Source: Alphaproteobacteria bacterium
GTDB lineage: Bacteria > Pseudomonadota > Alphaproteobacteria > CACIAM-22H2
DNA length: 64,000 nucleotides
Assembly: GCA_016793165.1 (NCBI GenBank)
Contig: JAEULA010000093.1
Span: forward strand, 1 to 64,000
Direction of reading: 5' to 3'
The notes under the pieces are model-generated. The model worked only from the letters and a program-made list of their open reading frames with translations. It was not told the origin of the DNA and searched no databases. Below, one piece after another: positions 8,513 through 19,219 of the stretch. How positions within the stretch are numbered: position 1 is the first letter of the stretch; each line of letters begins with the position of its first letter. The position numbers and the translations under genes are program-made.

Positions 8513-9679
8513 ATGCAGTTCGCCCCGACATCGGACCAGGCGCAGATCCGCACGCTGGTCGAGGCGCTGTGCCGGCGCTTCGACGACGCCTACTGGCAGC
8601 GCCAGGACGAGGCGGCCGCGTTCCCCGAGGACTTCTATCGCGCCGTCGCGGACGCGGGCCTGCTGGGCATCGCGATGCCCGCCGCGCATGGCGGCGCCGG
8701 CCTCGGTATCGCCGAGGCGGCGACGATGATGCGCGCGATCGCTGAGTCGGGCGCCGGCATGGCGGGCGCGTCGTCGGTGCACATGAACATCTTCGGGCTG
8801 CAGCCGGTCGTCGTCTTCGGCACCGACGCGCAGCGCGCGCGCATGCTGCCGCCGGTGATCCGCGGCGAGGCGAAGCTCTGCTTCTGCGTGACCGAGCCGG
8901 ATGCCGGGCTCAACACCACGCAGCTGAAGACCCGCGCCGAGCGCGACGGCGACCGCTACCTGGTCTCCGGCACCAAGATCTGGATCTCGACCGCGCAGGT
9001 GGCCTCGAAGGCGCTCGTGCTGGCGCGCACGACGCCGCTCGAGCACGTGAAGCGCAAGACCGACGGGCTCAGCCTGTTCTGCACCGATCTCGATCGCCGC
9101 CGGGTCGAGATCCGGGCGATCCGCAAGCACGGCCGCCACGCGGTCGACTCGAACATGATGTTCTTCGACGCGATGCCCGTGCCGGCCGCCGACCGCATCG
9201 GCGCCGAGGGCGACGGCTTCAGGCAGATCCTGCACGGGCTCAACGCCGAGCGGATCCTGATCGCCGCCGAGGCGGTCGGCCTCGGCTTCGCGGCGCTGCG
9301 CCGCGCCACCGCCTACGCGAAGTCGCGGATCGTCTTCGACCGGCCCATCGGGCAGAACCAGGGCATCCAGCACCCGCTGGCACGGTGCTGGATGAATCTC
9401 GAGGCGGCGTCCCTGATGACGGCCAAGGCCGCATCGCTCTACGACGCCGGCCAGGACTGCGGCGCGGAGGCGAACGCGGCGAAATACCTCGCCGCCGAGG
9501 CGGCCTACAGCGCCTGCGAGACCGCGGTCATGACCCATGGCGGCATGGGCTACGCGGCCGAGTACCATGTCGAGCGCTACCTGCGGGAAAGCCTCATCCC
9601 GCGCATCGCGCCGGTCAGCCCGCACATGATCCTGAACCACATCGCCGAGCGGATCCTGGGCCTGCCCCGATCCTATTGA
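8513..9679 (+). CDS. Acyl-CoA dehydrogenase family flavoprotein
   Basis: 388 residues with the family's full length. Recognisable elements are the substrate/FAD segment CFCVTEPDAGLNTTQLKT, ISGTK-like VSGTKIWIST, and the late motif THGGMGYAAEYHVERYLRE. At the position of the usual catalytic glutamate (the E of EGTSEI) this protein reads RIAPVSPH, so that base is missing. A glutamate in helix G, E246 in LNAERILIAA, lies where isovaleryl- and long-chain acyl-CoA dehydrogenases carry theirs and may serve instead. FAD-dependent alpha,beta-desaturation of an acyl-CoA is expected; the substrate is unknown. It follows the ThDP enzyme by 11 bases and should be cotranscribed. Confidence 0.9.
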   Translation: MQFAPTSDQAQIRTLVEALCRRFDDAYWQRQDEAAAFPEDFYRAVADAGLLGIAMPAAHGGAGLGIAEAATMMRAIAESGAGMAGASSVHMNIFGLQPVVVFGTDAQRARMLPPVIRGEAKLCFCVTEPDAGLNTTQLKTRAERDGDRYLVSGTKIWISTAQVASKALVLARTTPLEHVKRKTDGLSLFCTDLDRRRVEIRAIRKHGRHAVDSNMMFFDAMPVPAADRIGAEGDGFRQILHGLNAERILIAAEAVGLGFAALRRATAYAKSRIVFDRPIGQNQGIQHPLARCWMNLEAASLMTAKAASLYDAGQDCGAEANAAKYLAAEAAYSACETAVMTHGGMGYAAEYHVERYLRESLIPRIAPVSPHMILNHIAERILGLPRSY

Positions 9680-9691
9680 GCGCGCGCCGGG

Positions 9692-10321
9692 TCAGGCCTT
9701 CGTGGCACCCTTCGGCGGCGCGACGGCGTAGACCAGGAGATAGCCGTAGGCGGTCTGGCTGCTCTGCCACCGCCGCTCCGCATAGCGGCTGAAGGCGAGC
9801 GCGAACAGGACGATGAGGCTCGCGGCCTGGCCCCAGCCGAGATTCGACCACAGCACGATCGTCGCCATGAGCAGCAGGGCCGCCATGCTCCGGAAGAACT
9901 TCGAGTCGGCCTCCAGCCGCGCGATCTCCGCGGCCGCACCCGCATGGTGGAACGACAGCAGCGCCTTGGTGAACTTGTAGGCGTTGATATGGTTGCGCGC
10001 GCTCCCGAGCAGCGCCTTCTTCTCGGCATCGGCCGAGGCGAACAGCGCATCCTTGCTCGCCGGCCAGAAGTACGGCCGTACCAGCCGGTCGTACGCGGAA
10101 TCGAAAAACGCGCCGACCATGAACACGAGATGACCGACGACATAGGCGCCGACGGCCAGGGCGACCCAGAGGCCCGGCCCCTCGAGCGCCCGTGGTCCGC
10201 CCATCGCGGCCAGCAGGGATTCGAGCGTCGGCGCGAGCAGCACGGTGGCGATCGCCCCGGGCATGATGATCCCGAAGAAGTCGCCGACGCCGACGAAGAA
10301 GTCGGATGGCTTGTAGGACAT
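9692..10321 (-). CDS. Hypothetical four-helix membrane protein
   Basis: 209 residues, not a family I recognise. Four hydrophobic segments are likely: about 15-40, 50-72, 142-162 and 165-185. Between the second and third lies a soluble stretch of about 70 residues with Ala/Lys/Glu-rich helical character (SADAEKKALLGSARNHINAY). Both termini are probably on the same side of the membrane. The N-terminus MSYKPSDFFVGVGDFFGIIMPG is unusually rich in Phe and Gly. It is monocistronic, convergent with the acyl-CoA dehydrogenase gene (12 bases between stops). The 144 bases upstream, towards the next gene, contain nothing I can name. Confidence 0.7.
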   Translation of the reverse strand: MSYKPSDFFVGVGDFFGIIMPGAIATVLLAPTLESLLAAMGGPRALEGPGLWVALAVGAYVVGHLVFMVGAFFDSAYDRLVRPYFWPASKDALFASADAEKKALLGSARNHINAYKFTKALLSFHHAGAAAEIARLEADSKFFRSMAALLLMATIVLWSNLGWGQAASLIVLFALAFSRYAERRWQSSQTAYGYLLVYAVAPPKGATKA

Positions 10322-10465
10322 CGCGATCCTCCCTTGCGCTGAATCGACCGCCTCGGTCCTCCGCGCGGCGGCGAGGCGTGCGAGCAGCCTCGCGCGACGA
10401 GGGCCCGGCCGCGACCACCGGACGGCCGATCGACCACCGGCGCGCGGCGGTCGGCGCGCCGGCGC

Positions 10466-11008
10466 CTAGCGCGGTGCGAAGTCGATCGACGCGGCGAGAT
10501 CGGCGCGGATCGCGACGCCGAAGCTGGTGAGCGCGGGGAGGGTCTTGTTGTGGTGCAGGCGGATCTGCTCGGCCGTGGCGTGCGGCTTGTCGTGGGTGGT
10601 GTGGGCGTCGGCGACCAGCACGACGTCGAAACCCAGCCCGGCGGCGCGGCGCGCGGTCGTGTCGATGCAGAACTCGGTCGCGTAGCCGCAGATCACGACG
10701 CGCGTCATGCCCACCTTGCGCAGCAGGCGCTCGAGGCCGGTGCGCTGGAACGCGTCGGGCGTCGTCTTGTGCAGGCGCTGGTCGTCGGGCTGGACCTCGA
10801 GCCGCCGCTCCAGCTGCCAGCCCTCGCCGCCATGGACCAGCGCCCCATCGGCGGTCTCGTGCTGCACGAAGATCACCGGCGAGCGCACCGCGCGCGCCGC
10901 CGCGGCGAGGCCGTTGATCCGGCGGATCACCGCGTCCGCATCGAGCGGGCGCGGCTCCGGGTCGAACAGGGCGCGCTGCACGTCGATCACCAGCAAGGCC
11001 GTGCGCAT
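10466..11008 (-). CDS. Isochorismatase-like cysteine hydrolase
   Basis: 180 residues from the ATG at 11008, which is preceded by a strong GGGAGAAGGAAG ribosome-binding site; the longer open frame starting at 11062 has none. Catalytic triad elements of the family are visible: the aspartate in LLVIDVQRAL (residue about 8), a lysine in LHKTTPDAF, and the nucleophilic cysteine in ICGYATEFCIDTTARRA. Family members hydrolyse isochorismate, nicotinamide, N-carbamoyl compounds and similar substrates. This one has no partner gene that points to a substrate. It stands alone, in the same orientation as the membrane protein gene downstream but 144 bases from it. Confidence 0.87.
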   Translation of the reverse strand: MRTALLVIDVQRALFDPEPRPLDADAVIRRINGLAAAARAVRSPVIFVQHETADGALVHGGEGWQLERRLEVQPDDQRLHKTTPDAFQRTGLERLLRKVGMTRVVICGYATEFCIDTTARRAAGLGFDVVLVADAHTTHDKPHATAEQIRLHHNKTLPALTSFGVAIRADLAASIDFAPR

Positions 11009-11163
11009 TCTTCCTTCTCCCGTCGGCTGGCGGCCGGCATGCCCGACCCGCCCCGCGATCACCCGTGGCCGGCCGCCCGGATCGGCGGCCGCGCACGCCC
11101 TATCGCGGCGCGGCGCGCGCGTCGAGCGCGATGATGGACCGGCGTCCCGGCCCGCGCGCCGCC

Positions 11164-11646
11164 TCAGCCGCGATGGCCACCGGCGGCGAGCTCGATGATC
11201 CGCGCCGACACCGCGCCCGCCTCGATCGTCAGCTCCGCGAGCGCTACCGGCAACGCGAAGCGACGCGGGCCGGCGCTGCCCGGGTTCACGTACAGAACGC
11301 CGCCGCGGGTCGCGATCGACGGCCGGTGCGAGTGGCCGCTCACGACGACGCCGGGCCCGGGCGTACTGGCCTCGACATCGAGGTCGGCGAGATCATGGAC
11401 GACGAGCAGCCGCGCGCCGCCCAGCTCGATCCGCTCGAGGCTCGCCAGGCCGGCCGCCCATGCGCCGCGATCGTTGTTGCCGCGCACCGCGCTGACCGGC
11501 GCGATCGCGCCCAAACCGGCAAGTACGGCCGGTCCGCAAATGTCGCCGGCATGCACGATGCGATCGACGCCCCGCAGCGCGGCTGCGGCCTCGGGGCGGA
11601 GCAGGTCGTGCGTATCCGATATCAATCCGATCCTGAGTGCCGGCAT
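11164..11646 (-). CDS. YfcE/MJ0936-family metallophosphoesterase
   Basis: 160 residues from the ATG at 11646 (MPALRIGLISDTHDLLRPEA). Metal-binding motifs are in order: D-x-H (SDTHD), a GD motif (HAGDICG), GNND in place of GNHD, and GHSH. Length and motif order match the YfcE group of small Mn2+-dependent phosphodiesterases. The biological substrate is unknown. A much longer open frame covers it on the same strand, but upstream of 11646 that frame only crosses other genes in antisense. It is divergent from the small DUF1640-like gene at 11774. Confidence 0.88.
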   Translation of the reverse strand: MPALRIGLISDTHDLLRPEAAAALRGVDRIVHAGDICGPAVLAGLGAIAPVSAVRGNNDRGAWAAGLASLERIELGGARLLVVHDLADLDVEASTPGPGVVVSGHSHRPSIATRGGVLYVNPGSAGPRRFALPVALAELTIEAGAVSARIIELAAGGHRG

Positions 11647-11773
11647 CGCCGCGTCGTCCGCGCCCTCGCCCGGGGGGTGAGCCGTTGGACATAGCCTCGG
11701 CCACGGCTGCGTCCATAGGGTTAATGCTTCCGCCGCCTGGCCCGCCGCGATGGCGCGCGACAATCTCCGCTCG

Positions 11774-12070
11774 ATGACCGCCGCCGCCTTCGATACCCTC
11801 AAGCTCGCTCGCCGCCTGGAGGCGGCAGGCATGACCGCGCCACAGGCCGTCGGCGTGGCGGAGGCGATGGCGGAAGCGATGGTGATCGACCCGGCGACCC
11901 GCACGGACCTGATGAAGGTCGACCATGATCTTCGACTCGAGATCGAGAAGCTGCGCGGCGAGATGCATGCCGGCTTCGCGGCCGTGAAGGTCGACATCCT
12001 GCGCTGGGTCGTGCCGCTGATCCTCGCGCAGTTGGGCATGACGCTCGGCCTGTTCATACGCCTGGCCTGA
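11774..12070 (+). CDS. DUF1640/CCDC90-like coiled-coil protein with a C-terminal membrane helix
   Basis: 98 residues from the ATG at 11774; an in-frame ATG at 11750 is possible, and neither has an obvious ribosome-binding site. The N-terminal half (FDTLKLARRLEAAGMTAPQA followed by a helical VAEAMAEAM stretch) matches the conserved opening of DUF1640 proteins. A heptad-patterned region (residues about 40-70, DHDLRLEIEKLRGEMHAGFA) should form a coiled coil, followed by a single hydrophobic segment (about 76-98) that anchors the C-terminus in the membrane. Bacterial members have no established function; the eukaryotic relatives include the mitochondrial calcium uniporter regulator MCUR1. It lies 93 bases before the ABC-F gene. 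Confidence 0.75.
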   Translation: MTAAAFDTLKLARRLEAAGMTAPQAVGVAEAMAEAMVIDPATRTDLMKVDHDLRLEIEKLRGEMHAGFAAVKVDILRWVVPLILAQLGMTLGLFIRLA

Positions 12071-12163
12071 GGCCGCGCCGCCGCGCACCGACGGCAGGGG
12101 GCCTCGCACCGGGGCGGTTTCCCTTGGCGCCCCGCCACCGACTGCGCTACGCCCGCGACCGCC

Positions 12164-13990
<1,827 letters not shown>

Positions 13991-14076
13991 CCCGCGACGG
14001 CGCTGTCCCCGGGCCGCGCCGCGGCTATTCTGCGGTCCGCAAGAACGTCGCGGAACGCGACACGAGGGGACGCTCG

Positions 14077-15885
14077 ATGACTGCCGCCACGCTCACGACG
14101 CCGCGATACCGGCGCCGCGGCCTCGCCATGCTGGTTGCGGCCGCAACGACCGCGGGCGTTTCCGCCGCGCAGATGCCGGCGCAGCCGACGCCCGAAGCCG
14201 CGACGATCCGGGTCCCGCAGCCTTTCGCGATCGAGCTCGCGCCCCGTCATCGCGATTCGATCCGTCCCGACGAGACGCCGCTGGCCGAGCTGCTCGGCGC
14301 CGCGTTCGCCGGCACGGCGACGGTCACGCACGACCTGGTCGACGCGGCCAGACTCGGCATCACGCGCGTCACCTTCACCGCCCGGCAGGACGCGGCCGCG
14401 TCCGGCCCGGCGCTCGCCCGCCGGACCCTGCCGCTGCTCGTCCTGCCCTTCGGCCAGACGCCGATCGGCGTCTCCGGCGACGAGCGCGCGACGGCGTCGA
14501 ACAACGCCGCGCGGATCCTGCGCGACGACACCGGCCGGCTGCACGTCGCCTGGCTCGAGGCGATCGAGGGGCGCGTGCGGGTCATGTACCTGCGCGGCGC
14601 CCCGCGCGACGGCGGCGGCGCGACGGCGTGGGAGGCGCCGCCGGAGCCGCTGAGCGATCCGGCATCGACGCCGTGGAACGCCTATGTCGCGATCGCGCCG
14701 ATGCCGGACGGCGTGATCGTCGCCTGGCAGGGCGGCGACGGCGTCGTGCTGCGCCGGATCGCGCGGCGCGGCGAGGAGTGGCGCGTCGCGCCGCCGATCG
14801 CCACGCGCATCGCCGGCGATGGGCCGGAAATGGGCGTGAGCCTCGTCGCGCGCGCCGACGAGATCGCGATGCTCACGCCGTCCGGACTGCTGGCGCGTTC
14901 GGGCGACGGCGGCCTGTCGTGGCGGACGGCGGCGATCCCGCTGCCGCCCGGCGGCAAGCCCAAGAACATCGCGATGGACGTCGATCGTCGCGGCAACCTC
15001 CACGTGGTCTACGCGCTGCCCGCCGGCGACGACCATTGGGCGCTGCGCTACGTCCGCCACGAGCCCGCGGCGGGCTGGACCGATGCGCAGGACATGCTTG
15101 CCGACAGCCCGGCCTGGCGACGGCCGACCGCGCCCGGCCAGATCCTCGCCGACTTCCCGACCCTGCGCGTCGACCGGCGCGACGGCCTGCACGTCGCGTG
15201 GCACGGCACCGCCAACACCCGCGCCTTCGGCAAGGACGAGGCGTTCTACCGTCACCGGCCGGCGGAGGCGGGGAGTTGGGGCGCGTGGCAGCCGATCCAG
15301 GCGCTGTGGCCGAATGCGCCGGACGTCTCGCAGGCCGCCTTCGCCCCGTCGCTGAGCCTCGATCCGGCCACGGACAGCGCCGTTGCCGTCACCTTCTTCG
15401 TCAATGCGCGCGGCGCCTGGGAGACCGGCGCGCGGCTGCTGCGCGACGGCGCGCTGCACGGCGACCGGATCTTCCTGTCGCGCAAGCGCGCCGAGGGCGC
15501 CGTCATGCCCACCGAGATCTGGTTCGCGAGCGCCGCGCCCATCGTTCATCGTCCGACGAGCGGCGGCGCCTGGCTCGAGATGGTCCAGACCGTGAAGCTG
15601 CCGGCCGAACTCGCCGCGCACCACGTGATCGTCCATCAGGGCGCGGATCTCGAGCGCGTGCTGAGCGCCGACAGCGGCGTGCCGCGCACCCACGACGTCG
15701 CGATGCTGCTCGAGGACGGCGGGACGCTCGCGGCCATCGCGTCGGCGATGCTGGCGGCGCTGCTGGCCAGCGCCCTTGTCATCGTCGGGGTCGCGCGCCG
15801 GCGCCGTCAGGTCACGGCGATGCCGCGGCGCCGGCCGGGCCATCGCCGCGGCCCGCGAGACGGCGCAGATACATCACGCCCATGA
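14077..15885 (+). CDS. Exported, membrane-anchored protein with a sialidase-like (BNR) propeller region
   Basis: 602 residues from an ATG with GAGGGGA six bases upstream. The N-terminus has a twin-arginine-like run (YRRRGLAMLVAAATTAG) and AxA-like cleavage. The middle contains repeated short segments in which a Trp or Tyr strand alternates with turns: DDTGRLHVAWLE, DRRGNLHVVYAL, DRRDGLHVAWHG. One Asp-box, SGDGGLSWRT, is present. Repeats of this kind build sialidase-like beta-propellers. Near the C-terminus a hydrophobic segment (SAMLAALLASALVIVGVA) followed by RRRR suggests an anchor with the propeller outside the cytoplasm. No enzyme family could be assigned. Its last 74 bases overlap the end of the MFS gene on the opposite strand. 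Confidence 0.75.
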   Translation: MTAATLTTPRYRRRGLAMLVAAATTAGVSAAQMPAQPTPEAATIRVPQPFAIELAPRHRDSIRPDETPLAELLGAAFAGTATVTHDLVDAARLGITRVTFTARQDAAASGPALARRTLPLLVLPFGQTPIGVSGDERATASNNAARILRDDTGRLHVAWLEAIEGRVRVMYLRGAPRDGGGATAWEAPPEPLSDPASTPWNAYVAIAPMPDGVIVAWQGGDGVVLRRIARRGEEWRVAPPIATRIAGDGPEMGVSLVARADEIAMLTPSGLLARSGDGGLSWRTAAIPLPPGGKPKNIAMDVDRRGNLHVVYALPAGDDHWALRYVRHEPAAGWTDAQDMLADSPAWRRPTAPGQILADFPTLRVDRRDGLHVAWHGTANTRAFGKDEAFYRHRPAEAGSWGAWQPIQALWPNAPDVSQAAFAPSLSLDPATDSAVAVTFFVNARGAWETGARLLRDGALHGDRIFLSRKRAEGAVMPTEIWFASAAPIVHRPTSGGAWLEMVQTVKLPAELAAHHVIVHQGADLERVLSADSGVPRTHDVAMLLEDGGTLAAIASAMLAALLASALVIVGVARRRRQVTAMPRRRPGHRRGPRDGADTSRP

Positions 15886-17065
15886 ACAGCAGCGCCGCGA
15901 TCGCGGTCAGCAGCCACAGGCCGAGATCGAAGCGCCCGGTCGCATCGTAGATCGCGCCGAGCACGACCGGGCCGCCGGCGCCGCCGATCTCGGCTGCGGA
16001 GAAGAACATGCCGCCCGCCGTGCCGGCGTTGCGCTCGCCCACGCCGCGCGTCTCGACCAGCGTGAGCATCGCCACGGTCATGAGGCTGCTGCGGGCGACG
16101 CCCTGCGCGACGAGGCCGACGAGCAGCACCGGGCCCGGCTCGGCATGGAGCAGGACGCTGCTCGTGCCTGCGAAGACGCACAGCGCCGCGAGGATCGTCA
16201 GGCGCCGCTCCGGCGTCGCGAGGCGCGGGATCATGAGCGACGCGAGGATGCCGATCACGGTCGGAACGGTCGCCCAGTAGCCGGCCTCGCGGGCGGTCAT
16301 GCCGTCGGCGCGCAGCAGCTCGGGCAGCCAGTTGTTGAGCCCGTGATTGAACATGAAGATGCCGACGCTCATCGCCAGGAGCACCCGCACCGCCGGCAGG
16401 GCGAGCAGCGCGGGGATCACCTCGCGCTGCGAGCTGCGGGGCGCGGCGGCCGCGGCCCGGTCGAAGCGCTGGGCGTCGCGATGCGAGGTCAGGATCAGCC
16501 AGCCGAGGCTGCAGAGGATCGCCGCCCCGGCCCAAAGCTGCAGCACGCGCCGCCAGTCCTGCTCGAACAGCGGCATCAGCACCGAATTGGTCAGCGACAG
16601 TCCGATGATCGAGCCGACCGCCGGGCCGGTGATGTAGATGCCCATCGCGAGGCCACGCTCGCGGCCCTTGAACCACTGCGCGATCACTTTGGGCGCGCCG
16701 GCCGAGACGATCGGCCCCCCGAAGCCGAACAGCCCGACCGCGCAGGCGAGGCTGAAGAAGTCCCAGGCGAGGCTGCGCAGCACCCCCGAGGCGGCGATGA
16801 TCACGGCGCCGAGGAACAGCGCACGGCGCGAGCCGAGGCGATCGAGCAGCGCGCCGCACGGAACGGCGGCGACGATGTAGACGAGCTGCCAGGAGCCGAG
16901 CACGGTCCCCATCGCCGTCTGGCTCATGCCGAGATCGCGGGTCACCGGCGCCACCAGCGGCGCGAGCCCGACGGTCGTCAGGCCGAAGCACAGGTACACG
17001 AGCCACACCCCGGCGAGGATCAACCAGCGGATGGGCGACGGCGGCGCGGCGGCGGCTTGATTCAT
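15812..17065 (-). CDS. Major facilitator superfamily transporter
   Basis: 417 residues from the ATG at 17065; the longer frame upstream crosses the region before the dehydratase gene and has no family similarity. About twelve hydrophobic segments are visible, split by a central polar loop (HRDAQRFDRAAAAAPRSSQRE). The motif-A-like sequence between helices 2 and 3, GALLDRLGSRRALFLGA, is the MFS hallmark. The protein resembles anion:cation or carboxylate transporters of the nitrate/nitrite and oxalate/formate type more than drug exporters, but no substrate is assured. It is divergent from the IlvD-like gene; the 254 bases between them are very GC-rich and show no recognisable site. Confidence 0.9.
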   Translation of the reverse strand: MNQAAAAPPSPIRWLILAGVWLVYLCFGLTTVGLAPLVAPVTRDLGMSQTAMGTVLGSWQLVYIVAAVPCGALLDRLGSRRALFLGAVIIAASGVLRSLAWDFFSLACAVGLFGFGGPIVSAGAPKVIAQWFKGRERGLAMGIYITGPAVGSIIGLSLTNSVLMPLFEQDWRRVLQLWAGAAILCSLGWLILTSHRDAQRFDRAAAAAPRSSQREVIPALLALPAVRVLLAMSVGIFMFNHGLNNWLPELLRADGMTAREAGYWATVPTVIGILASLMIPRLATPERRLTILAALCVFAGTSSVLLHAEPGPVLLVGLVAQGVARSSLMTVAMLTLVETRGVGERNAGTAGGMFFSAAEIGGAGGPVVLGAIYDATGRFDLGLWLLTAIAALLFMGVMYLRRLAGRGDGPAGAAASP

Positions 17066-17319
17066 TCCAGGCGACTCACGGCGGCGATGCTGCAACGTCC
17101 CGCGCGGCCTGACCATTGCCGTCTGCGCGCGGTGCCCCGCCTCCGCGGCGCGGCTCGCGCGCGCCGCCCTGCCGCGGATGCCGCCCGTGGACCGCCGCAG
17201 TCCGGAGCCCGCAGCGTCGCGCGGCCCGCATCTTCCGCCGCCGCGGGGACGCACCGCAGGTAAGATCCCCCGCTCGCCGCCGCGATCGCGGCAAGATGGC
17301 GAGGAGCAGGAGAGCAAGC

Positions 17320-19047
17320 TTGACGGACGACACGAACGACGGGCCGGCGCGCCGCTTCCGGTCGGCGACGATGTACGACGGGCTGATCCGCGCGACGACG
17401 CGCAGCTTCCTCCATGCGATGGGCCTCGACGACGCGGAGATCCGGCGCCCGCATGTCGGCGTCTTCCACACCGGCGGCGAGATGAGCCCGTGCAACGGCA
17501 ATCTGCAGCTGCAGGCGCAGCACGCGAAGACCGGGATCTACGCCGGCGGCGGCATGCCGCACGAATGCCCGGTCGTCTCGGTGTCGGACGGCCTGACCAT
17601 GGCCCATTCGGGCATGCGCTTCTCCCTGGTCTCGCGCGAGCTGATCGCCGACAGCGTCGAGGCCTCGGTCCGCGGCCACCAATGGGACGCGATCTTCGCG
17701 ATCGGCGGCTGCGACAAGAACCTGCCCGGCCTGATGATGGCGATCGTGCGCTGCGACGTGCCCGGCGTCTTCCTGCACGGCGGCGCGGCGATGCCCGGCC
17801 GCATCGACGGGCGCGACGTCAACGTGGTCGACACCTACGAGACGATCGGGAAGGTCATCGCCGGCACGGCGACCGCGGACGACCTCGCGACGATGAGCCA
17901 CGCCTGCATGCCCACGCTCGGCTCCTGCCCCGGCCAGTTCACCGCCAACACCATGGGCATGGTCTCGGAGGCGATCGGGCTGGCGCCGCTCGGCTCGTCG
18001 ATGATCCCCGCCGTCTACAGCGAGCGCGCCGCGCTGATCCGGCGCACCGCGCAGCAGCTGATGCGCGCGGTCATGGACGACGCGCCGCGGCCGCGCCGGA
18101 TCGTCACGCGCGAGGCGCTGGAGAACGCCTGCGCCGTGGTCTCCGCGACCGGCGGCTCGACCAACGCAGCACTCCACATCCCGGCGATCGCCAACGAGGC
18201 CGGGCTCAGCTTCGAACTCGACGACGTCGCCGCGGTGTTCGCGCGCACGCCGCTGATCGCCGACCTGCGGCCGGGCGGCCGTTTCCTCGCGCGCGATCTC
18301 CACGAGATCGGCGGTGCGCCGGTGGTGCTGCGCGAGCTGCTGCGCAAGGGCCTGCTGCACGGCGACGCGATCACCTGGACCGGCCGCACCCTGGCGGCGG
18401 AGCTCGCGGACGCCGGCGCGCCGGACGGCGAGATCGTGCGGCCGCTCGAGCGCCCGATCAGCGCGGACGGCGGCGTGGCGGTGCTCAAGGGCAACCTCTG
18501 CCCCGACGGCGCGCTGCTCAAGACGGCGGGGCTGAAGACGCTCGTGCATCGCGGCCCGGCGCGGGTCTTCGACTCCGAGGAGGCGTGCCAGGCGGCGGTG
18601 CAGAGCCGGCGCTACGAGCTCGGCGACGTGATCGTGATCCGCAACGAAGGCCCGAAGGGCGGGCCCGGCATGCGCGAGATGCTCGGCATCACCGCGCTGC
18701 TCTACGGCCAGGGCGTCGGCGACAAGGTCGCGCTGTTGACGGACGGGCGCTTCTCGGGCGCGACGCGCGGACTGTGCATCGGCTATGCGAGCCCCGAGGC
18801 GGTGCTCGGCGGCCCGCTCGCCGTCCTGCGCGACGGCGACATGATCGCGATCGACGCCCGCGCCGAGGCCCGCTCGATCGCCGTCGAGCTGGAGGCCGAG
18901 GAGATCGCGCGGCGGTTGCGCACGCGCGCGCAGCCCGCGCCCAAGCGCCTCGGCGGCGTGCTCGAGAAATATGCCGCGACCGTCCGCCAGGCCCATCTCG
19001 GCGCGGTCACGCATAGCGGCGGCGTGGTCTGGCCGCGGGACGAATAG
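17320..19047 (+). CDS. IlvD/Edd family dehydratase (dihydroxy-acid or sugar-acid dehydratase)
   Basis: 575 residues using the TTG at 17320, which has AGGAGAG five to six bases upstream; an ATG at 17296 in the same frame is the alternative but lacks a ribosome-binding site. Iron-sulfur ligand candidates are C58 (GEMSPCNGNL), C131 (GGCDKNLPG) and C203 (TLGSCPGQFTANTMG), the three cysteines of the [2Fe-2S] IlvD/Edd family. The family dehydrates 2,3-dihydroxy acids: branched-chain amino-acid precursors (IlvD) or sugar acids. With no ilv genes nearby and an MFS transporter next door, a sugar-acid role is as likely as valine/isoleucine synthesis, so I give no gene symbol. The pca genes begin 172 bases downstream. 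Confidence 0.9.
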   Translation: MTDDTNDGPARRFRSATMYDGLIRATTRSFLHAMGLDDAEIRRPHVGVFHTGGEMSPCNGNLQLQAQHAKTGIYAGGGMPHECPVVSVSDGLTMAHSGMRFSLVSRELIADSVEASVRGHQWDAIFAIGGCDKNLPGLMMAIVRCDVPGVFLHGGAAMPGRIDGRDVNVVDTYETIGKVIAGTATADDLATMSHACMPTLGSCPGQFTANTMGMVSEAIGLAPLGSSMIPAVYSERAALIRRTAQQLMRAVMDDAPRPRRIVTREALENACAVVSATGGSTNAALHIPAIANEAGLSFELDDVAAVFARTPLIADLRPGGRFLARDLHEIGGAPVVLRELLRKGLLHGDAITWTGRTLAAELADAGAPDGEIVRPLERPISADGGVAVLKGNLCPDGALLKTAGLKTLVHRGPARVFDSEEACQAAVQSRRYELGDVIVIRNEGPKGGPGMREMLGITALLYGQGVGDKVALLTDGRFSGATRGLCIGYASPEAVLGGPLAVLRDGDMIAIDARAEARSIAVELEAEEIARRLRTRAQPAPKRLGGVLEKYAATVRQAHLGAVTHSGGVVWPRDE

Positions 19048-19219
19048 CGGCGGGCAGCGCGGCCGTCCGTCCACGCCGCATCCCCGCGGCACCCGGGCCG
19101 AGGCCGGGCCGCCGGCGCGCCCCGCCCGGCCGCCTGCGCGAGCCATTAGGCCGCGGCGCCTCGGGTCGCTAAGCTCCCGCCGCCGCGGAGCGACGTCCGC
19201 GACACCAGAAGGGACGCCG

